Notes: a model not told the origin generated them from the sequence alone. A stretch of DNA of 47,424 nt from an uncultured Thiotrichaceae bacterium (GCA_902727985.1 CACVAY010000009.1:1-47424); one strand, 5' to 3'. Positions 32,563 through 40,359 are shown, numbered from the stretch's first letter. Program-made: numbers and translations.

Positions 32563-32590
32563 ATTATACCAAATAAAAGAAATTATTCAA
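32563..32590 (-). promoter_or_regulatory. candidate promoter for tRNA-Trp-secE-nusG, overlapping the tufB stop
   Basis: Leftward -10 TATAAT (32563-32568, perfect) with -35 TTGAAT (32585-32590) at 16-nt spacing; the -35 covers the last codon of tufB. The discriminator is CGCGCG. In E. coli secE-nusG also has its own promoter downstream of tufB. Confidence 0.55.
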
Positions 32591-33767
32591 TAATTTTCGC
32601 AACAACACCCGCACCTACGGTACGACCACCTTCACGAATTGCGAAGCGTAGACCTTCTTCCATCGCGATGGGCGAGATCAAGGTTACGGTTAGTTTTACA
32701 TTATCACCCGGCATTACCATTTCAACACCATCAGGTAGCTCACATGCTCCTGTTACGTCAGTTGTTCTGAAGTAGAACTGTGGACGATAGTTGCTGAAGA
32801 ATGGCGTGTGACGACCACCTTCATCTTTTGATAACACATAGACTTCTGATTCGAACGTAGTATGCGGCGTGATCGAACCTGGCTTACATAACACTTGACC
32901 ACGCTCTACGTCTTCACGCTTGGTGCCACGCAGTAGAATACCTACGTTGTCACCAGCCTGACCTTCGTCAAGCAACTTACGGAACATCTCAACACCTGTA
33001 CAGGTTGTTGTCTGTGTGTCCTTAATACCGACGATGGCGATTTCTTCACCCACTTTGATGATACCGCGCTCGATACGTCCTGTAACTACCGTTCCACGAC
33101 CTGAGATAGAGAACACATCCTCTACCGGCATTAGGAAGTCACCTTCTGTTGCACGCTCTGGCTCTGGTACGTAGTCATCAATAGCGCTAACCAGCTCTAC
33201 AATCTTTTCTGCATAATCCGCATCACCCTCTAGGGCTTTAAGCGCAGAACCCGTTACGATTGGCGTATCATCACCCGGGAATTCGTATTCATCAAGAAGC
33301 TCACGTACTTCCATCTCAACAAGCTCAAGCAGCTCTTCGTCATCAACCATGTCTGCTTTGTTTAGGAATACCACGATGTATGGAACACCTACCTGACGTG
33401 ACAATAAGATATGCTCACGCGTTTGTGGCATTGGGCCGTCAGCCGCAGAGACCACTAAAATAGCACCATCCATTTGTGCAGCACCTGTGATCATGTTCTT
33501 CACATAATCCGCATGCCCTGGACAGTCTACGTGTGCGTAGTGACGCGTATCTGATTCATACTCAACGTGAGAGGTTGCGATAGTGATACCACGCTCTCTT
33601 TCTTCTGGCGCATTATCGATGTCTGCAAAATCTTTTGCTTCTCCACCCATCTTCTCTGCCATTACTTTTGTAATCGCCGCTGTCAGGGTTGTCTTACCGT
33701 GGTCAACATGACCAATTGTGCCGACGTTTACGTGCGGCTTATTACGTTCAAATTTTTCTTTAGACAT
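32583..33767 (-). CDS. tufB: elongation factor Tu, tRNA-linked copy
   Basis: Second EF-Tu gene, 394 residues, same protein as at 16134-17318. I compared the two line by line and saw no nucleotide difference over 1187 nt; the match ends at the stop codon on one side and two bases before the ATG on the other. It follows tRNA-Thr by 41 nt in the tRNA-Tyr, Gly, Thr, tufB order known from E. coli. The 3' end overlaps a promoter candidate for secE. Its flanks differ completely from those of the other copy, which argues against an assembly duplication. Confidence 0.99.
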   Translation of the reverse strand: MSKEKFERNKPHVNVGTIGHVDHGKTTLTAAITKVMAEKMGGEAKDFADIDNAPEERERGITIATSHVEYESDTRHYAHVDCPGHADYVKNMITGAAQMDGAILVVSAADGPMPQTREHILLSRQVGVPYIVVFLNKADMVDDEELLELVEMEVRELLDEYEFPGDDTPIVTGSALKALEGDADYAEKIVELVSAIDDYVPEPERATEGDFLMPVEDVFSISGRGTVVTGRIERGIIKVGEEIAIVGIKDTQTTTCTGVEMFRKLLDEGQAGDNVGILLRGTKREDVERGQVLCKPGSITPHTTFESEVYVLSKDEGGRHTPFFSNYRPQFYFRTTDVTGACELPDGVEMVMPGDNVKLTVTLISPIAMEEGLRFAIREGGRTVGAGVVAKIIE

Positions 33768-33808
33768 CGCTCATATTCCGTCAATATTAAACTTACTAAG
33801 TGTATAAA

Positions 33809-33884
33809 TGGTGCCCATAAGCAGATTCGAACTGCTGACCTCACCCTTACCAAGGGTGCGCTCTACCAACTGAGCTATATGGGC
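33809..33884 (-). tRNA. tRNA-Thr (anticodon GGT)
   Basis: 76 nt with encoded CCA, starting GCCCATATAGCTCAGTTGG. The anticodon stem CACCC/GGGTG closes the loop TTGGTAA, anticodon GGT. The T-arm is GCAGTTCGAATCTGC. It is the third tRNA of the tufB operon. Confidence 0.97.
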
Positions 33885-33937
33885 AGATGACCACCTGCGA
33901 GCAGGCAAATCACTTTATAGCACAGCCATGCTCAATT

Positions 33938-34011
33938 TGGAGCGGGTGATGGGAATCGAACCCACATAGTCAGCTTGGAAGGCTGAAGTTCTACCGTTGA
34001 ACTACACCCGC
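33938..34011 (-). tRNA. tRNA-Gly (anticodon TCC)
   Basis: 74 nt with encoded CCA, starting GCGGGTGTAGTTCAACGG. The anticodon stem CAGCC/GGCTG-type pairing closes a loop with anticodon TCC (CAGCCTTCCAAGCTG). The acceptor GCGGGTG pairs with CACCCGC. It is the second tRNA of the tufB operon. Confidence 0.97.
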
Positions 34012-34056
34012 TTAAACTTGCAAACAACCTGCCAAATTTCGGCAGATTGAAAAATA

Positions 34057-34141
<85 letters not shown>

Positions 34142-34157
34142 ATACAAAGAGCGGCGT

Positions 34158-34186
34158 ATTCTGATAGAATCGAAGATGAAAGTCAA
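34158..34186 (-). promoter_or_regulatory. promoter of the tRNA-Tyr-Gly-Thr-tufB operon
   Basis: Leftward -35 TTGACT (34181-34186, five of six), 17-nt spacer, -10 CAGAAT (34158-34163, four of six), then the GC-rich discriminator ACGCCGC. It is placed just before tRNA-Tyr, as expected for a stable-RNA promoter. Confidence 0.75.
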
Positions 34187-34342
34187 CAACACATTTCGCT
34201 ATTTTTTTATTTATTTCAGCAGCCATTTTTCAAGCTCGTTTCACAGTCATTACAATCCTATCAAAGCAAGCCTTTAGACAACCTCTGAACCCGAAACAAA
34301 CACACTTCAATTATCCCAGAGGACACCTTTTATTTAGAATTT

Positions 34343-34371
34343 TTGCACACCACTTCGATTTTCTTTATGAT
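34343..34371 (+). promoter_or_regulatory. possible promoter for ugd
   Basis: -10 TATGAT (34366-34371, five of six) with a poor -35 TTGCAC (34343-34348) at 17-nt spacing. The leader to ugd would be about 100 nt. The hairpin CTTACT-TTTT-AGTAAG overlaps the expected start and could be an operator. A weak -35 may mean activator dependence. Confidence 0.4.
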
Positions 34372-34475
34372 TCTCTTACTTTTTAGTAAGCAAAACTCGC
34401 AATGTTTTTCGCCACACCTCAAAGAAAAACGACTAAATCAATAACGACTCCTAACTAAATAAGAGTGATAAATCC

Positions 34476-35804
34476 ATGAAAGTTACAATTTACGGCTCAG
34501 GCTATGTTGGCCTGGTTACAGGCGCTTGCTTAGCACAAGTTGGCAATGATGTTCTCTGCGTCGATGTCGACCCTGCAAAAATCGACCTCCTCAAAAGTGG
34601 AGGCATCCCTATCTATGAACCAGGCCTTGATCAAATTGTTGCTGACAATATTGCAGCAGGCCGCTTAAACTTCACCCTTTCTGCTGAGGAAGGCGTACAA
34701 CACGGACTGGTTCAATTTATTGCTGTTGGCACTCCTCCAGACGAGGACGGCTCTGCTGATTTAACCTACGTTCTCCAAGTTGCCCGATCAATTGCTGAAA
34801 ACATGAATGACTACCGGGTAATTGTCGACAAATCAACTGTACCTGTCGGCACCGCTGACAAGGTTAAAAGTGCAGTTACGGAAATTATCAGCAAACGCAA
34901 TATTAATGTTAATTTCGACGTTGTCTCTAACCCTGAATTCCTCAAAGAAGGCAATGCCATCGAAGACTTCATGAAACCGGATCGCATCGTTATTGGCACA
35001 GACAATGATCATGCTAAAGAGGTTATGCATGAACTTTACCTTCCTTTTAATCGAAACCACGAGCGTATTATCACCATGGATATTCGCTCCGCCGAATTGA
35101 CTAAATACGCCGCAAACGCCCTACTTGCTACCAAGATTAGCTTCATGAACGAACTCTCTAATCTTTCCGAGATTCTTGGTGCAGATATCGAAAACGTTCG
35201 AATTGGTATTGGTTCAGACCCACGCATTGGTTATCATTTCATCTACCCTGGCTGCGGATATGGTGGATCATGCTTCCCCAAGGACGTACAAGCACTTGAG
35301 CGCACCGCCAAAGAAGTTGGCTATAATGCAGAACTTCTTTCAGCCGTCGAATCAGTGAATTATCGCCAAAAAGACAAGCCTGTTGAAAAAATCAACAAAC
35401 ACTATGATAACAATGTTGATGGAAAAACATTCGCCGTGTGGGGACTAGCATTCAAGCCCAACACTGATGATATGCGAGAAGCATCGAGTCGCGTCATTAT
35501 CAACACACTTAGAGAGCAAGGTGCAAGCATTCAAGCTTACGACCCCGTCGCCTCCGAAGAATGCTCACGCATCTACGCTGACAACATGGATGGATTGACA
35601 CTTTGCTCCTCTGCAAAAGAAGCACTCGAAGGCGCTGATGCATTAATTATTGTTACTGAATGGCAAGAGTTTAGAAGCCCGAACTTTGATGAAATCAAAG
35701 CAAGCTTAAAAGATCCGGTTATTGTCGACGGTCGAAACTTATACGATCCAGAAACCATGAAAGATCTTGGTTTTAGTTATTACGCCATTGGCCGCGGCAT
35801 GTAA
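34476..35804 (+). CDS. ugd: UDP-glucose 6-dehydrogenase
   Basis: Oxidises UDP-glucose to UDP-glucuronate with two NAD, a precursor for exopolysaccharide, capsule or lipid A modification. 442 residues. N-terminal Rossmann motif GSGYVG at 7-12; the catalytic cysteine is Cys266 in [10 protein letters not shown]; the middle dimerisation region has [22 protein letters not shown] and the C-terminal NAD-linked domain has [17 protein letters not shown]. It is a single gene, with no polysaccharide cluster in the window. It points away from the tRNA operon and is followed by an inverted repeat that can end transcription. Confidence 0.97.
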   Translation: MKVTIYGSGYVGLVTGACLAQVGNDVLCVDVDPAKIDLLKSGGIPIYEPGLDQIVADNIAAGRLNFTLSAEEGVQHGLVQFIAVGTPPDEDGSADLTYVLQVARSIAENMNDYRVIVDKSTVPVGTADKVKSAVTEIISKRNINVNFDVVSNPEFLKEGNAIEDFMKPDRIVIGTDNDHAKEVMHELYLPFNRNHERIITMDIRSAELTKYAANALLATKISFMNELSNLSEILGADIENVRIGIGSDPRIGYHFIYPGCGYGGSCFPKDVQALERTAKEVGYNAELLSAVESVNYRQKDKPVEKINKHYDNNVDGKTFAVWGLAFKPNTDDMREASSRVIINTLREQGASIQAYDPVASEECSRIYADNMDGLTLCSSAKEALEGADALIIVTEWQEFRSPNFDEIKASLKDPVIVDGRNLYDPETMKDLGFSYYAIGRGM

Positions 35805-35814
35805 AACACAGCAT

Positions 35815-35840
35815 AAGGCAGGACATCATGTCCTGCCTTT
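35815..35840 (+). terminator. inverted repeat ending ugd, embedded in the 3' end of hslR
   Basis: AAGGCAGGACAT (35815-35826) and ATGTCCTGCCTT (35828-35839) are perfect 12-nt inverted copies with a single central base. In RNA the stem would be about 10 bp with a 5-nt loop, followed by only a short T-run. Its right half is coding sequence for the last residues of the convergent hslR. Likely a shared terminator. Confidence 0.6.
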
Positions 35841-36224
35841 GATTCTCCTTAATTCTCTTCGTTGATGTTTATCCGGCTTTCGCCCCCCGCCAATTTCATG
35901 AGATGCATATTTCCTCATCTCAGCATCCAACTTCCTCTTGGCAACACTTTGTTCGGTTTCTTCATATAACAAGACCGCCTCCTTCGCAGGACGGCGCTTA
36001 TCATTTACCCCTAAAACCAAAACATCAAACGACTCAACACCTCGAGTCACTAACACCTTATCTCCAGCCCCCACTTTTCTGGAAGACTTGCACCTCTCTG
36101 CATTGACATGCACTTTCCCACCTGCCACAGCATCGGACGCCAAAGCACGAGTTTTAAAAAAACGTGCAGCCCACAACCATTTATCTAGACGAACACGCTC
36201 TAATTGCCCTCTATCAATGGCCAT
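35826..36224 (-). CDS. hslR: Hsp15-family ribosome-associated S4-domain protein
   Basis: Heat-shock RNA-binding protein that in E. coli binds stalled free 50S subunits carrying nascent chains. 132 residues, normal length. An S4 domain covers about residues 10-70 (VRLDKWLWAARFFKTRALASDAVAGGKVHVN), followed by the family motif KRRPAKEAVLLYEET and a strongly basic tail (RKPDKHQRRELRRIKG). The ATG lies 25 nt inside the 3' end of ycgN, so the genes are coupled. Its own 3' end contains half of the ugd terminator repeat. Confidence 0.95.
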   Translation of the reverse strand: MAIDRGQLERVRLDKWLWAARFFKTRALASDAVAGGKVHVNAERCKSSRKVGAGDKVLVTRGVESFDVLVLGVNDKRRPAKEAVLLYEETEQSVAKRKLDAEMRKYASHEIGGGRKPDKHQRRELRRIKGRT

Positions 36225-36643
36225 TCGACAATATGCTCCTGAATATCTCTAACCTCATTCTCATCTACATACCTTCCTTTTATAGACAAACCCTGACGAT
36301 GAATCTCGTCCTTACTACCACAGACCAAATGATGCCATTCTGGTAAACCTCTCCCTTCCATAATACGCCGATACGCACAACTCAATGGCATCCAGGCGAG
36401 TTGCTCCAAATTATCAGGCGTTAATTTTAGACAATCCGGCACGAGCGTTTCACGCTCCGAATAATTCCCGCAATGACAACTTTTTGCATCCACCAATGAA
36501 CACGCAACATCGGTGTAATACACGTCTCCTGTATCTTCATCTTCTAATTTCAAGAGACAACATTTCCCACAATGGTCACACAGAGACTCCCATTCTTCTC
36601 TAGAGAGGGCACTTAAACGCTTTTCCTCCCACCACTTATTCAT
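36200..36643 (-). CDS. ycgN: YcgN / UPF0260 family cysteine-cluster protein
   Basis: Conserved gammaproteobacterial protein of unknown function. 147 residues from the ATG at 36641-36643 with AAGG seven nt upstream; an in-frame TTG two codons earlier is less likely. The cysteine-rich motif CDHCGKCCLLKLEDEDTG lies near residues 22-39, followed by VACSLVDAKSCHCGNY and VPDCLKL, then MPLSCAYR. These cysteines suggest metal or iron-sulfur binding, but this is inference. It overlaps the upstream hypothetical by 8 nt and the downstream hslR by 25 nt. Confidence 0.93.
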   Translation of the reverse strand: MNKWWEEKRLSALSREEWESLCDHCGKCCLLKLEDEDTGDVYYTDVACSLVDAKSCHCGNYSERETLVPDCLKLTPDNLEQLAWMPLSCAYRRIMEGRGLPEWHHLVCGSKDEIHRQGLSIKGRYVDENEVRDIQEHIVEWPLIEGN

Positions 36644-37313
36644 TATCAACCTTAATCGAAGCTTTCAAACGCTCAAATTCTTTTGAGGCACTGTAGTAGA
36701 AAACCTCTTTACCTTCTTTATCAAACACAACCACCATTGATTTTTCCGGGTAAATCCAATATTCCAACTCTTTCGTAACCACCTTTCTTTCACTCGGCTG
36801 ACCAAAAAACTTCAACAACTGCGCCTCTGAATAATTAGTTTTAGCCAGATAAGCCAACTTCCACACTCTTAGTTTATACGCATCAAGCAGCCCAGTCTTA
36901 GACAGCATGTATTTTCGCTGCCCACTAGGCATGGGCTTACCAGAAGAATCAAAACGCGCATATTTCGATATATCCACCCCTTCAATGTCGACCTCCACTG
37001 CAATCGCAGCGAAAAACACGCCTAATTTCACTTTATCAAAAAATGCCTCAATAATTCGTTCACCTTTTGCATTTTCGAAAGCCGCCATCTTAGGCACTTT
37101 GCGCAACGTAGCAACAACAGAAGCCAAATCACTTTGACCAATTTCAAGCGACAAGACCGATGTTACATTATCGCTAACCACATCAACCTGCCACGGCATA
37201 TCCTTCACCTGCCGCACCGTCCCTGAGTCATCCTTGCTATTATTAATGAAATATCCTGCTGCCAATATAAGCAACAACAAAATCAGCCCCCAAAAAAACC
37301 ATTGTTTTTTCAC
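36636..37313 (-). CDS. hypothetical membrane-anchored protein
   Basis: Not recognised. 225 residues with a single N-terminal hydrophobic segment (about residues 5-24, WFFWGLILLLLILAAGYFI) after MKKQ, then a soluble domain that should face the periplasm. The C-terminal half contains SEAQLLKFFGQPSERKVVTKELEYWIYPEKSMVVVFDKEGKE, which resembles the folded beta-rich repeats of BamE/SmpA-type lipoproteins only in general character. There is no lipobox. It overlaps ycgN by 8 nt and probably leads a three-gene unit with ycgN and hslR. Confidence 0.85.
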   Translation of the reverse strand: MKKQWFFWGLILLLLILAAGYFINNSKDDSGTVRQVKDMPWQVDVVSDNVTSVLSLEIGQSDLASVVATLRKVPKMAAFENAKGERIIEAFFDKVKLGVFFAAIAVEVDIEGVDISKYARFDSSGKPMPSGQRKYMLSKTGLLDAYKLRVWKLAYLAKTNYSEAQLLKFFGQPSERKVVTKELEYWIYPEKSMVVVFDKEGKEVFYYSASKEFERLKASIKVDNE

Positions 37314-37603
37314 GTTACTTCCTTATCAAAACTAAATAAATACACAACCGTTCGTCCGAACCAGGCGTACGCAACCATTACAATTTTCAACACCAAACAG
37401 AGACAGTCGCTAGAATACAGCACCACAGACAAAGTATCGACGAGATAATTGAACGACAAAATACCAGCGATTACTACTTAAAGTGACGCTAATGAAACCT
37501 AGTCATCCGACATCGCAGACAACTTTAACTCTGGTGACGAAGTTAAAGATTATGCTAACCTCGAAGATCGAGATTAATTTTAGATTACTGATAGGAGAAC
37601 TCA
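37314..37603. other. 290-nt divergent gap with an inverted-repeat element
   Basis: Separates the leftward hypothetical-ycgN-hslR unit from the rightward DUF2892 gene. No gene is seen. The only structured feature is the 8+8 inverted repeat at 37523-37548. I find no strong promoter for either direction by eye. Confidence 0.5.
37523..37548. repeat. inverted repeat CTTTAACT-N10-AGTTAAAG, operator-like
   Basis: CTTTAACT (37523-37530) and AGTTAAAG (37541-37548) are perfect inverted copies 10 nt apart, centred about 68 nt upstream of the DUF2892 start. A second short palindrome, CTCGAAGATCGAG, follows at 37561-37573. The spacing is typical of a dimeric regulator site, but no regulator gene is adjacent. 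Confidence 0.45.
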
Positions 37604-37792
37604 ATGAACGTTAACAGAATGGTTATGGCCTTTGCAGGCGTAATGATTTTACTAAGTGTTATTTTATCCATAAAGCACAATCCGAATTGGCTTTGGTTTA
37701 CTGCTTTTGTTGGCTTTAACCTATTCCAATCGTCCTTCACCGGTTTCTGTCCGCTCGCGATGATTTTGAAAAAAATGGGCGTCAAAGAATAG
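37604..37792 (+). CDS. DUF2892-type small inner-membrane protein (YgaP C-terminal-like)
   Basis: 62 residues with two hydrophobic helices (about 6-22 and 28-45) and the characteristic end [24 protein letters not shown], in which GFCPL is the family hallmark. Standalone versions of this domain are common in proteobacteria; in YgaP it is the membrane anchor of a rhodanese. Function of the free form is unknown. The ATG has GGAGA seven nt upstream. It stands alone between two non-coding stretches. Confidence 0.88.
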   Translation: MNVNRMVMAFAGVMILLSVILSIKHNPNWLWFTAFVGFNLFQSSFTGFCPLAMILKKMGVKE

Positions 37793-37813
37793 ACATTCAA
37801 CCTAAAGGCAAAG

Positions 37814-37943
37814 CAATTGTTTTGGGGCTTGCGGAATAGAGGATTAAAGAACCATCGCTAAGATTGTAGCTTTTTATTATGGCGCAGTACCTATATTAGT
37901 CATAGCTACAATCTTATACGACGGAAAGCCCCGGAAACAATTG
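37814..37943. repeat. nested inverted repeat, possible MITE remnant or structured RNA
   Basis: Outer arms CAATTGTTT+T+GGGGCTT (37814-37830) and AAGCCCC+GG+AAACAATTG (37926-37943) pair over 16 bp with a small bulge. Inside, AAGATTGTAGCT (37860-37871) and AGCTACAATCTT (37904-37915) are perfect 12-bp inverted copies around a 32-nt loop. An internal bulge of 29 nt on one side and 10 nt on the other separates the stems. No clear target-site duplication flanks it. It encodes no plausible protein. Confidence 0.6.
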
Positions 37944-38067
37944 AAACATTATCGTTTTACTTGAGGTTCCAAACACTCGTGTCTCCACCCACTAAGACTA
38001 CAATGTTTAAAAACAGTTCCCACTAATGTTAAAAAAAAATAAAAAGAACATGACAGATAACAAACAA

Positions 38068-38079
38068 GACTTTAAAGTC
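38068..38079. repeat. 12-bp perfect palindrome upstream of lptM-lysA
   Basis: GACTTTAAAGTC, centred about 40 nt before the lptM start. It could be a regulator site for the lptM-lysA unit. No lysR-type activator gene is nearby. Confidence 0.35.
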
Positions 38080-38113
38080 ACAAATAACGCATAAACAACG
38101 GATCAATCAGGAT

Positions 38114-38248
38114 ATGTGCTGGGCAAACCGACTCTTCTTCATTATGGTACTCATTCTCGCAGTCTTGAGCTTCCTATCGGGCTGCGGCAACAAAGGTAAA
38201 CTCTACCTTCCTGAAAACAACCCCACAGAACAACCCTCTAAAAAATAA
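38114..38248 (+). CDS. lptM: LptM (YifL) family lipoprotein
   Basis: 44-residue lipoprotein, below usual ORF cut-offs. A signal peptide of 23 residues (MCWANRLFFIMVLILAVLSF) ends in the lipobox LSGC, giving mature CGNKGKLYLPENNPTEQPSKK. The GCGxKGxLYLP signature is that of LptM, the small outer-membrane lipoprotein that assists LptD oxidative maturation. The gene sits 9 nt before lysA, a common neighbour. AGGA lies only 1 nt from the ATG, so the start is slightly uncertain; a later ATG at 38144 would leave a very short signal peptide. Confidence 0.85.
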   Translation: MCWANRLFFIMVLILAVLSFLSGCGNKGKLYLPENNPTEQPSKK

Positions 38249-38257
38249 TGAAAACTC

Positions 38258-39505
38258 ATGGATCACTTCTCCTATAAAAATCAGCAATTATTTACTGAAG
38301 AAGTCGCTGTTAGCGACATAGCAAAAAACTTTGGAACACCGTGCTACATTTATTCGCGAGCCACGCTTGAACGTCACTGGCATGCATTTAATGATGCATT
38401 TGGTGAACAAAAACACCTTGTTTGCTATGCCGTTAAAGCAAATTCTAATCTTGCAATCCTCAACCTCTTTGCTCGATTAGGATCTGGCTTTGACATTGTT
38501 TCGCTTGGCGAACTCGAACGCGTTATACGGGCAGGAGGCGATCCAGCCAAGATTGTATTTTCAGGCGTTGGAAAACGTGAAGATGAAATGCAACGCGCAC
38601 TTGAGCTTGATATTCATTGTTTCAACATCGAATCAGCTGATGAAATCGACCGATTAAATGACGTTGCAGGTAAATTAAGTAAGATTGCCCCAATCTCCAT
38701 CCGTGTAAACCCAGACGTTGATGCAGGCACCCATCCTTATATATCAACCGGGCTAAAAGAGAACAAATTCGGCATCGCTATCGAAGATGCAGAGGCTGTC
38801 TATAAAAAGGCTCACGCTTTACCACATCTAAATGTCATTGGCATCGACTGTCATATCGGCTCTCAACTCACCGAACTCTCCCCTTTTCAGGATGCCTTAG
38901 ACCGGATATTGCTGCTCGCAGAAAAATTAAAAACAACAGGCATACATATCAAGCATATTGACCTTGGCGGGGGATTAGGTGTTCGTTATAAAGATGAAAT
39001 ACCCCCTTTACCATCAGATTACACGGCACAGCTATTTACCAACGAAAAAATCAAAGATTACGAAATTATTATCGAGCCTGGCCGCGCCATTGCAGCCAAC
39101 GCAGGCATTTTGGTAACTAAGGTGGAATACCTTAAGCACTCTGAACATAAGAATTTTGCAATTGTAGATGCAGCGATGAATGATTTGATTCGTCCATCAC
39201 TCTACCAAGCTTGGCAGGAAATCATTCCCGTCAGCGAAACGGCCAATGGAGACACATCAACTTATGACATTGTTGGCCCGATCTGTGAAACGGGAGACTT
39301 TCTTGGTAAAGACCGAAAGCTTTCGCTAAAACAAGGCGATCTTCTAGCTATTCGATCATCAGGAGCTTATGGCGCCACCATGTCCTCCAACTACAATACC
39401 CGACCTCGAGCTGCAGAAATCATGGTTGATGGTGACGAAACTCATCAAATCAGAAAAAGGGAAACGATTGACCACCTCTTACAAGGCGAACACATCATTC
39501 CCTAG
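38258..39505 (+). CDS. lysA: diaminopimelate decarboxylase
   Basis: PLP-dependent enzyme converting meso-diaminopimelate to lysine, the last step of the pathway. 415 residues. PLP-lysine Lys60 in CYAVKANSN; HIGSQL and the glycine-rich phosphate loop DLGGGLGV; EPGRAIAANAG; catalytic Cys in GPICETGDFLGKDR; C-terminal SSGAYGATMSSNYNTRPRAAEIMV. It is preceded by lptM (9 nt). The usual downstream partner dapF is absent; a convergent hypothetical follows 20 nt away. Confidence 0.98.
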   Translation: MDHFSYKNQQLFTEEVAVSDIAKNFGTPCYIYSRATLERHWHAFNDAFGEQKHLVCYAVKANSNLAILNLFARLGSGFDIVSLGELERVIRAGGDPAKIVFSGVGKREDEMQRALELDIHCFNIESADEIDRLNDVAGKLSKIAPISIRVNPDVDAGTHPYISTGLKENKFGIAIEDAEAVYKKAHALPHLNVIGIDCHIGSQLTELSPFQDALDRILLLAEKLKTTGIHIKHIDLGGGLGVRYKDEIPPLPSDYTAQLFTNEKIKDYEIIIEPGRAIAANAGILVTKVEYLKHSEHKNFAIVDAAMNDLIRPSLYQAWQEIIPVSETANGDTSTYDIVGPICETGDFLGKDRKLSLKQGDLLAIRSSGAYGATMSSNYNTRPRAAEIMVDGDETHQIRKRETIDHLLQGEHIIP

Positions 39506-39525
39506 ATCATCGCTCGCAATCACAA

Positions 39526-40080
39526 CTATCTTCGCAAACGCTGCCTGATCACCTCCATTAGAATATGGAAGTTCAGGCGACGTGAAGAGCCACCTTTATC
39601 GAAATATACCTGCAAGTCTCGCTCAAAGACGGCAATATTCTTTCTAGCCATTGCCTCTTCAGCCGCCTTCATCACTGATCGATCCTCAACCAAAGCGACC
39701 ATAAACGACTCCATCGCTGGAAGTGTAACGGTAAAGAAACGCCTGAATGGTTTACCGTGATCCTCTGTCTCTTGCGCTAAACGAAATAACTTATCCGACA
39801 TTTCAATCATGACTCGCGTTTCAGCGAACCAAGGCTCTGGCAACTTTTTGCACAGAACTCTAATCCGCGAATACACCTCATCACCTTTTAAATAATAGTC
39901 AGGCTTACCTTTTCGAGAGCGCCTCCAACGCCAGTATTCTTTTTGACTTTCTATCACCCCCTCACCTTGCCTCATGATTGCGCGCAACCATTTAATCAGC
40001 TTCCACGTCAAGTAGGTAAGGAGCGCCAAAACGAAGGTACTAATTAAGGCAAGTAAAGCGTACAGAAACAATCGAATCAT
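39526..40080 (-). CDS. hypothetical membrane-anchored protein
   Basis: Not recognised. 184 residues from the ATG at 40078-40080; an in-frame TTG six codons upstream is possible. One long N-terminal hydrophobic segment (about residues 3-27), then basic helices (WKLIKWLRAIMRQ, WRWRRSRKGKPDYYLKG) and a mostly helical cytoplasm-type domain ending DLQVYFDKGGSSRRLNFHILMEVIRQRLRR. The pattern slightly recalls XpaC-like proteins, but I would not assign it. It is convergent with lysA and divergent from the tRNA-fMet operon. Confidence 0.8.
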   Translation of the reverse strand: MIRLFLYALLALISTFVLALLTYLTWKLIKWLRAIMRQGEGVIESQKEYWRWRRSRKGKPDYYLKGDEVYSRIRVLCKKLPEPWFAETRVMIEMSDKLFRLAQETEDHGKPFRRFFTVTLPAMESFMVALVEDRSVMKAAEEAMARKNIAVFERDLQVYFDKGGSSRRLNFHILMEVIRQRLRR

Positions 40081-40239
40081 GATGAATATTGCAAACAAAG
40101 ACGTTAATAGATAATGGGGACATTTAATTTAAAATGCAATTGATGCCGAAGACTGGCTTTGTACCTGACCTTTCAAGCATCATTCTTACACCATTAATCG
40201 TCACCACACCTTCAAAAAATAAAGATTATAAAATAGTTC

Positions 40240-40268
40240 TTGATCTCCCCTTTATTGTCCCCTATGAT
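40240..40268 (+). promoter_or_regulatory. promoter of the tRNA-fMet-rimP-nusA-infB operon
   Basis: -35 TTGATC (40240-40245, four of six), 17-nt spacer, -10 TATGAT (40263-40268, five of six), then a discriminator ACGCCTC. The start would be about 8 nt before the tRNA. E. coli metY has a promoter at the equivalent site. Confidence 0.75.
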
Positions 40269-40282
40269 ACGCCTCTTTCTGA

Positions 40283-40359
<77 letters not shown>

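Larger units (their letters stand above)
34142..34475. other. 334-nt divergent intergenic region, tRNA-Tyr / ugd
   Basis: AT-rich, no coding sequence seen. It holds the leftward tRNA promoter (34158-34186), a weak rightward promoter candidate for ugd (34343-34371) and, at the predicted ugd start point, the inverted repeat CTTACT-TTTT-AGTAAG (34375-34390). Positions 34190-34340 show nothing I can name. Confidence 0.6.
37793..38113. other. 321-nt gap upstream of lptM containing a nested inverted repeat
   Basis: No protein gene supported. It contains the 130-nt nested inverted-repeat element at 37814-37943, a stretch without clear features (37944-38030), an A-rich tract near 38031-38046 and the perfect palindrome GACTTTAAAGTC at 38068-38079, about 35 nt before lptM. 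Confidence 0.6.

Noticed and set aside
32583-33767. Second tuf as an assembly duplication
   Set aside because: Flanks on both sides are different and biologically sensible (tRNA-Thr and tRNA-Trp-secE versus fusA and rpsJ), and two tuf loci are normal in gammaproteobacteria.
36644-36649. TTG start for ycgN two codons upstream
   Set aside because: The ATG at 36641-36643 has better spacing to AAGG and gives the expected N-terminus.
37814-38113. Lysine riboswitch upstream of lysA
   Set aside because: The structured element has none of the conserved lysine-riboswitch core sequences I know, lies before lptM rather than directly at lysA, and has no terminator or ribosome-site switch next to it.
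40110-40135. TGGGGACATTTAATTT stretch as the edge of a transposase-linked repeat
   Set aside because: A short motif of this type can flank REP-associated elements, but here it is single, with no inverted partner and no transposase.
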